Shown: positions 62,350-64,000 of the stretch, one piece after another | How positions within the stretch are numbered: the first letter of the stretch is position 1 | Layout of the letters: each line of letters starts with the position of its first letter | Assembly: GCA_022826745.1 (NCBI GenBank) | Contig: JAJDUI010000014.1 | Location: 1-64,000 of the forward strand | Direction: 5' to 3' | Length of the DNA: 64,000 nucleotides | Origin: Thermoanaerobaculia bacterium | GTDB taxonomy: Bacteria; Acidobacteriota; Thermoanaerobaculia; Multivoradales; Multivoraceae | The notes under the pieces: generated by a model | What the model was told of the DNA's origin: nothing | Databases searched by the model: none | The model's input: only the letters and a program-made list of their open reading frames with translations | Position numbers and translations under genes: made by a program

Positions 62350-64000
62350 CTAGCGCCGCTGGAATCGCAAGCCGGCGACGAAGGTGCGGCCCGGCGTGAC
62401 GTAGCCGGGGACCTCGAAGTAGTCCTCGTCCAGAGCGTTCTCGATGCGAACAAAGGGCTGCCAGAGGGACCGGGTGTAGCTGAGATTGAGGTCGACCTTG
62501 GTGTAGTCGTCCATGACGGCGCCGTCCGAGTTGACACGGTCCGACACCACCGCGGCCATCACCGCCGCCGAGAACCGTTCCGTCGGCTGCAACCGCGCGA
62601 CCAGGGTCGTGCGGTTCTTTGGCCGCCGGGCCAGAGGCTCGCCCGTCGACTGGTCTTCCGTCTCGTTGTATGTGTGGGACAACTCCAGGCTGTAGTCGAC
62701 ACTCGGGCGGTAGCGAAGCATGAACTCGGCGCCGCTCGAACTCGCGTTCGCCACGTTGCGGAAGGAGAAGGTCGGGAAGTAGAACTGGATCAGTTGATCG
62801 AACTCCATGTCGAACCACGTGAGATCGGCGCTGACGCCCGATTCGCCAAACCGCTGCTCGACGCCGATGTCGAAGCCCTCCGTGGTCTCCGGCAGCAGAT
62901 TCGGGTCACCCGAGAACGGATAGTAGAGCTCGTTGAAGGTCGGCGCCCGGAACGCGGTGCCGTAGCTGCCGTGGACACGGCCCTGTCCCTCGGCCCACGA
63001 ACTCGCAATGGTGACCCGGTGGCTGGTCTCCGATCCGAACGCCGAGTGCTCGTCGCCGCGCACGGCGGCAGTAACGTGCGTGTTGTCCGTGATGGACCAC
63101 TGGTCCTGCACGAACCAGGAGTCGAGGTCGGCCTCCTCGTCGAAGTTGCCGCCGCTCAGTCCCTTGCGCGTTTCGGTCGAGTAGCCCAGGTTGAGGACGT
63201 TGTCGGCGCCCAGCGTCACGTCCGACTGAACGTCGATCTGCTGAATCTCCGAATTGACCTCGTAGTTGTTCCAGAACGTGTCCGGATCGGTGCCAGCCAG
63301 GAATCCCTCGGTGCGACCGATTCGCACCGTCTGGCGCCAGAAGGAACCAAGAGCCTTCTCAACCGAGAGCGACAGGGTCTCGTCGTCTTTCGCCGCCATC
63401 GCATTCAGATCCTCGGGACCGAAGCCGTCGAGCGCCGTGTCGCCGCGTGCGGAGCGGGCCCGCAGGTCGACTCGGCCATCCTCGAGGAAGGTAGCGCCCA
63501 GCCGAGCGCTGTAGGTCTGGTTCTCGAAGGGATCGTCCTCCGCGGACCCGCCTTCGATGTAGCGGTGGGAAACCGCGTCGGTGCTCAGGTCGGTCCCGGA
63601 GACGCTGTAGTCCCACACGTCGGTGGCCCCAAGGAGGCCGAAGTCGAACCGCTGGTGCTCGTTGCTGCCCGCCTCGGCCGTCGCGTTCAACCGCCAGCCC
63701 GGTTCGCCCCGCCTGGTCGTGATGCTGATCACGCCGGTCATCGCCTCGGACCCGTACGTCGCCTGCGGCCCGCGAAGGACCTCGATTCGCTCGATGTTGG
63801 CGGCCAGCATGTTCGAGAAGTCGTAGCTGCCGCCGGTGACCGAGTTGACCCGGATGCCGTCGACCAGGACGGCCGCCTGGCCGCCGGTGCCGCCGCGCAC
63901 CCTCACGGTCGCGACCTTGCCCGGGCCTCCGGTCTGCGTGACCTCGACGCCCGGCACGGTTCGGAGCAGATCGAGAACCGCCACCTGGTTTCGCTGCTCG
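62350..64000 (-). CDS. BtuB-like TonB-dependent receptor (5' end outside window)
   Basis: The C-terminal 550 codons of an outer-membrane receptor; the frame is still open at 64000, so the signal peptide and TonB box lie outside. The plug is visible (VAVLDLLRTVPGVEV, VRVRGGTGGQAAVLVDGIRVNS, ANIERIEVLRGPQATYGSEAMTGVISITTRRG), followed by a barrel ending RTFVAGLRFQR. The plug sequence is of the BtuB/CirA type, which imports cobalamin or siderophores; the ligand is not assignable here. Confidence 0.88.
   Translation of the reverse strand, partial: EQRNQVAVLDLLRTVPGVEVTQTGGPGKVATVRVRGGTGGQAAVLVDGIRVNSVTGGSYDFSNMLAANIERIEVLRGPQATYGSEAMTGVISITTRRGEPGWRLNATAEAGSNEHQRFDFGLLGATDVWDYSVSGTDLSTDAVSHRYIEGGSAEDDPFENQTYSARLGATFLEDGRVDLRARSARGDTALDGFGPEDLNAMAAKDDETLSLSVEKALGSFWRQTVRIGRTEGFLAGTDPDTFWNNYEVNSEIQQIDVQSDVTLGADNVLNLGYSTETRKGLSGGNFDEEADLDSWFVQDQWSITDNTHVTAAVRGDEHSAFGSETSHRVTIASSWAEGQGRVHGSYGTAFRAPTFNELYYPFSGDPNLLPETTEGFDIGVEQRFGESGVSADLTWFDMEFDQLIQFYFPTFSFRNVANASSSGAEFMLRYRPSVDYSLELSHTYNETEDQSTGEPLARRPKNRTTLVARLQPTERFSAAVMAAVVSDRVNSDGAVMDDYTKVDLNLSYTRSLWQPFVRIENALDEDYFEVPGYVTPGRTFVAGLRFQRR

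Overview
The window is GC-rich DNA with tightly packed genes and many ATGA/GTGA stop-start overlaps. The gene content points to Acidobacteriota or a close relative. It holds a VWFA-related protein of the type common in that phylum, an Oar-like TonB receptor with an N-terminal carboxypeptidase-regulatory domain, DUF5916, DUF6152 and DUF3500 secreted proteins, and an alternative complex III (ACIII) operon. This placement is inferred from families; no rRNA or tRNA gene was seen.

Layout. 0-1.5 kb: an insertion sequence with a DDE transposase. 1.7-5.5 kb: a SWIM/SNF2 helicase closed by a strong hairpin. 5.5-8.1 kb: a candidate peptide-export or bacteriocin-like locus. It has an anchored thioredoxin-like protein with CGNC, an anchored C39 peptidase, and four small secreted or leader-bearing peptides that each carry exactly two cysteines; one of them has a textbook double-glycine leader. 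8.4-12.4 kb: an ABC permease and ATPase followed by two YIP1-type membrane proteins, the first translationally coupled to the ATPase. Two related, foldable segments of about 190 nt lie in front of the permease (8178-8372) and in front of the next secreted-protein gene (12442-12628). They share short sequence blocks, while several stems differ in sequence but keep pairing, so they look like copies of one structured leader RNA.

12.7-23 kb: mostly secreted or periplasmic proteins (two paralogous PDL(T/N)G proteins, DUF6152, VWFA-related, DUF5916, DUF3500) and two metal-dependent hydrolases. 23.1-24.0 kb: two unrecognised minus-strand genes, one only 59 codons long. 24.3-28.7 kb: an acyl-CoA dehydrogenase divergent from the Oar-like receptor. 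28.8-34.2 kb: an ACIII-type operon (pentaheme lipoprotein cytochrome, molybdopterin-family subunit, Fe-S subunit, NrfD-like subunit, DUF3341 subunit) in which the usual ActB is encoded as two genes. 34.4-41.2 kb: an acyl-CoA catabolic operon (acyl-CoA synthetase, carboxyltransferase, biotin carboxylase/BCCP, enoyl-CoA hydratase, GST-like), resembling leucine/isovalerate or acyclic-terpene degradation.

42.6-62 kb: surface glycan genes in several blocks. They include glycosyltransferases, an acetyltransferase, a heptose-activation set (GHMP kinase and a nucleotidyltransferase fused to a GmhB-like phosphatase), an epimerase, a cupin-type epimerase, a C-methyltransferase, a flippase, a GT-C-like membrane protein and a sulfatase-fold lipoprotein. 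These are interrupted by a DUF4143 ATPase that has three evenly spaced palindromes upstream. The window ends inside a BtuB-like TonB receptor. A family of about 200-bp elements with long inverted-repeat arms occurs three times (about 24.1, 34.2 and 62.1 kb), each between co-directional minus-strand genes.
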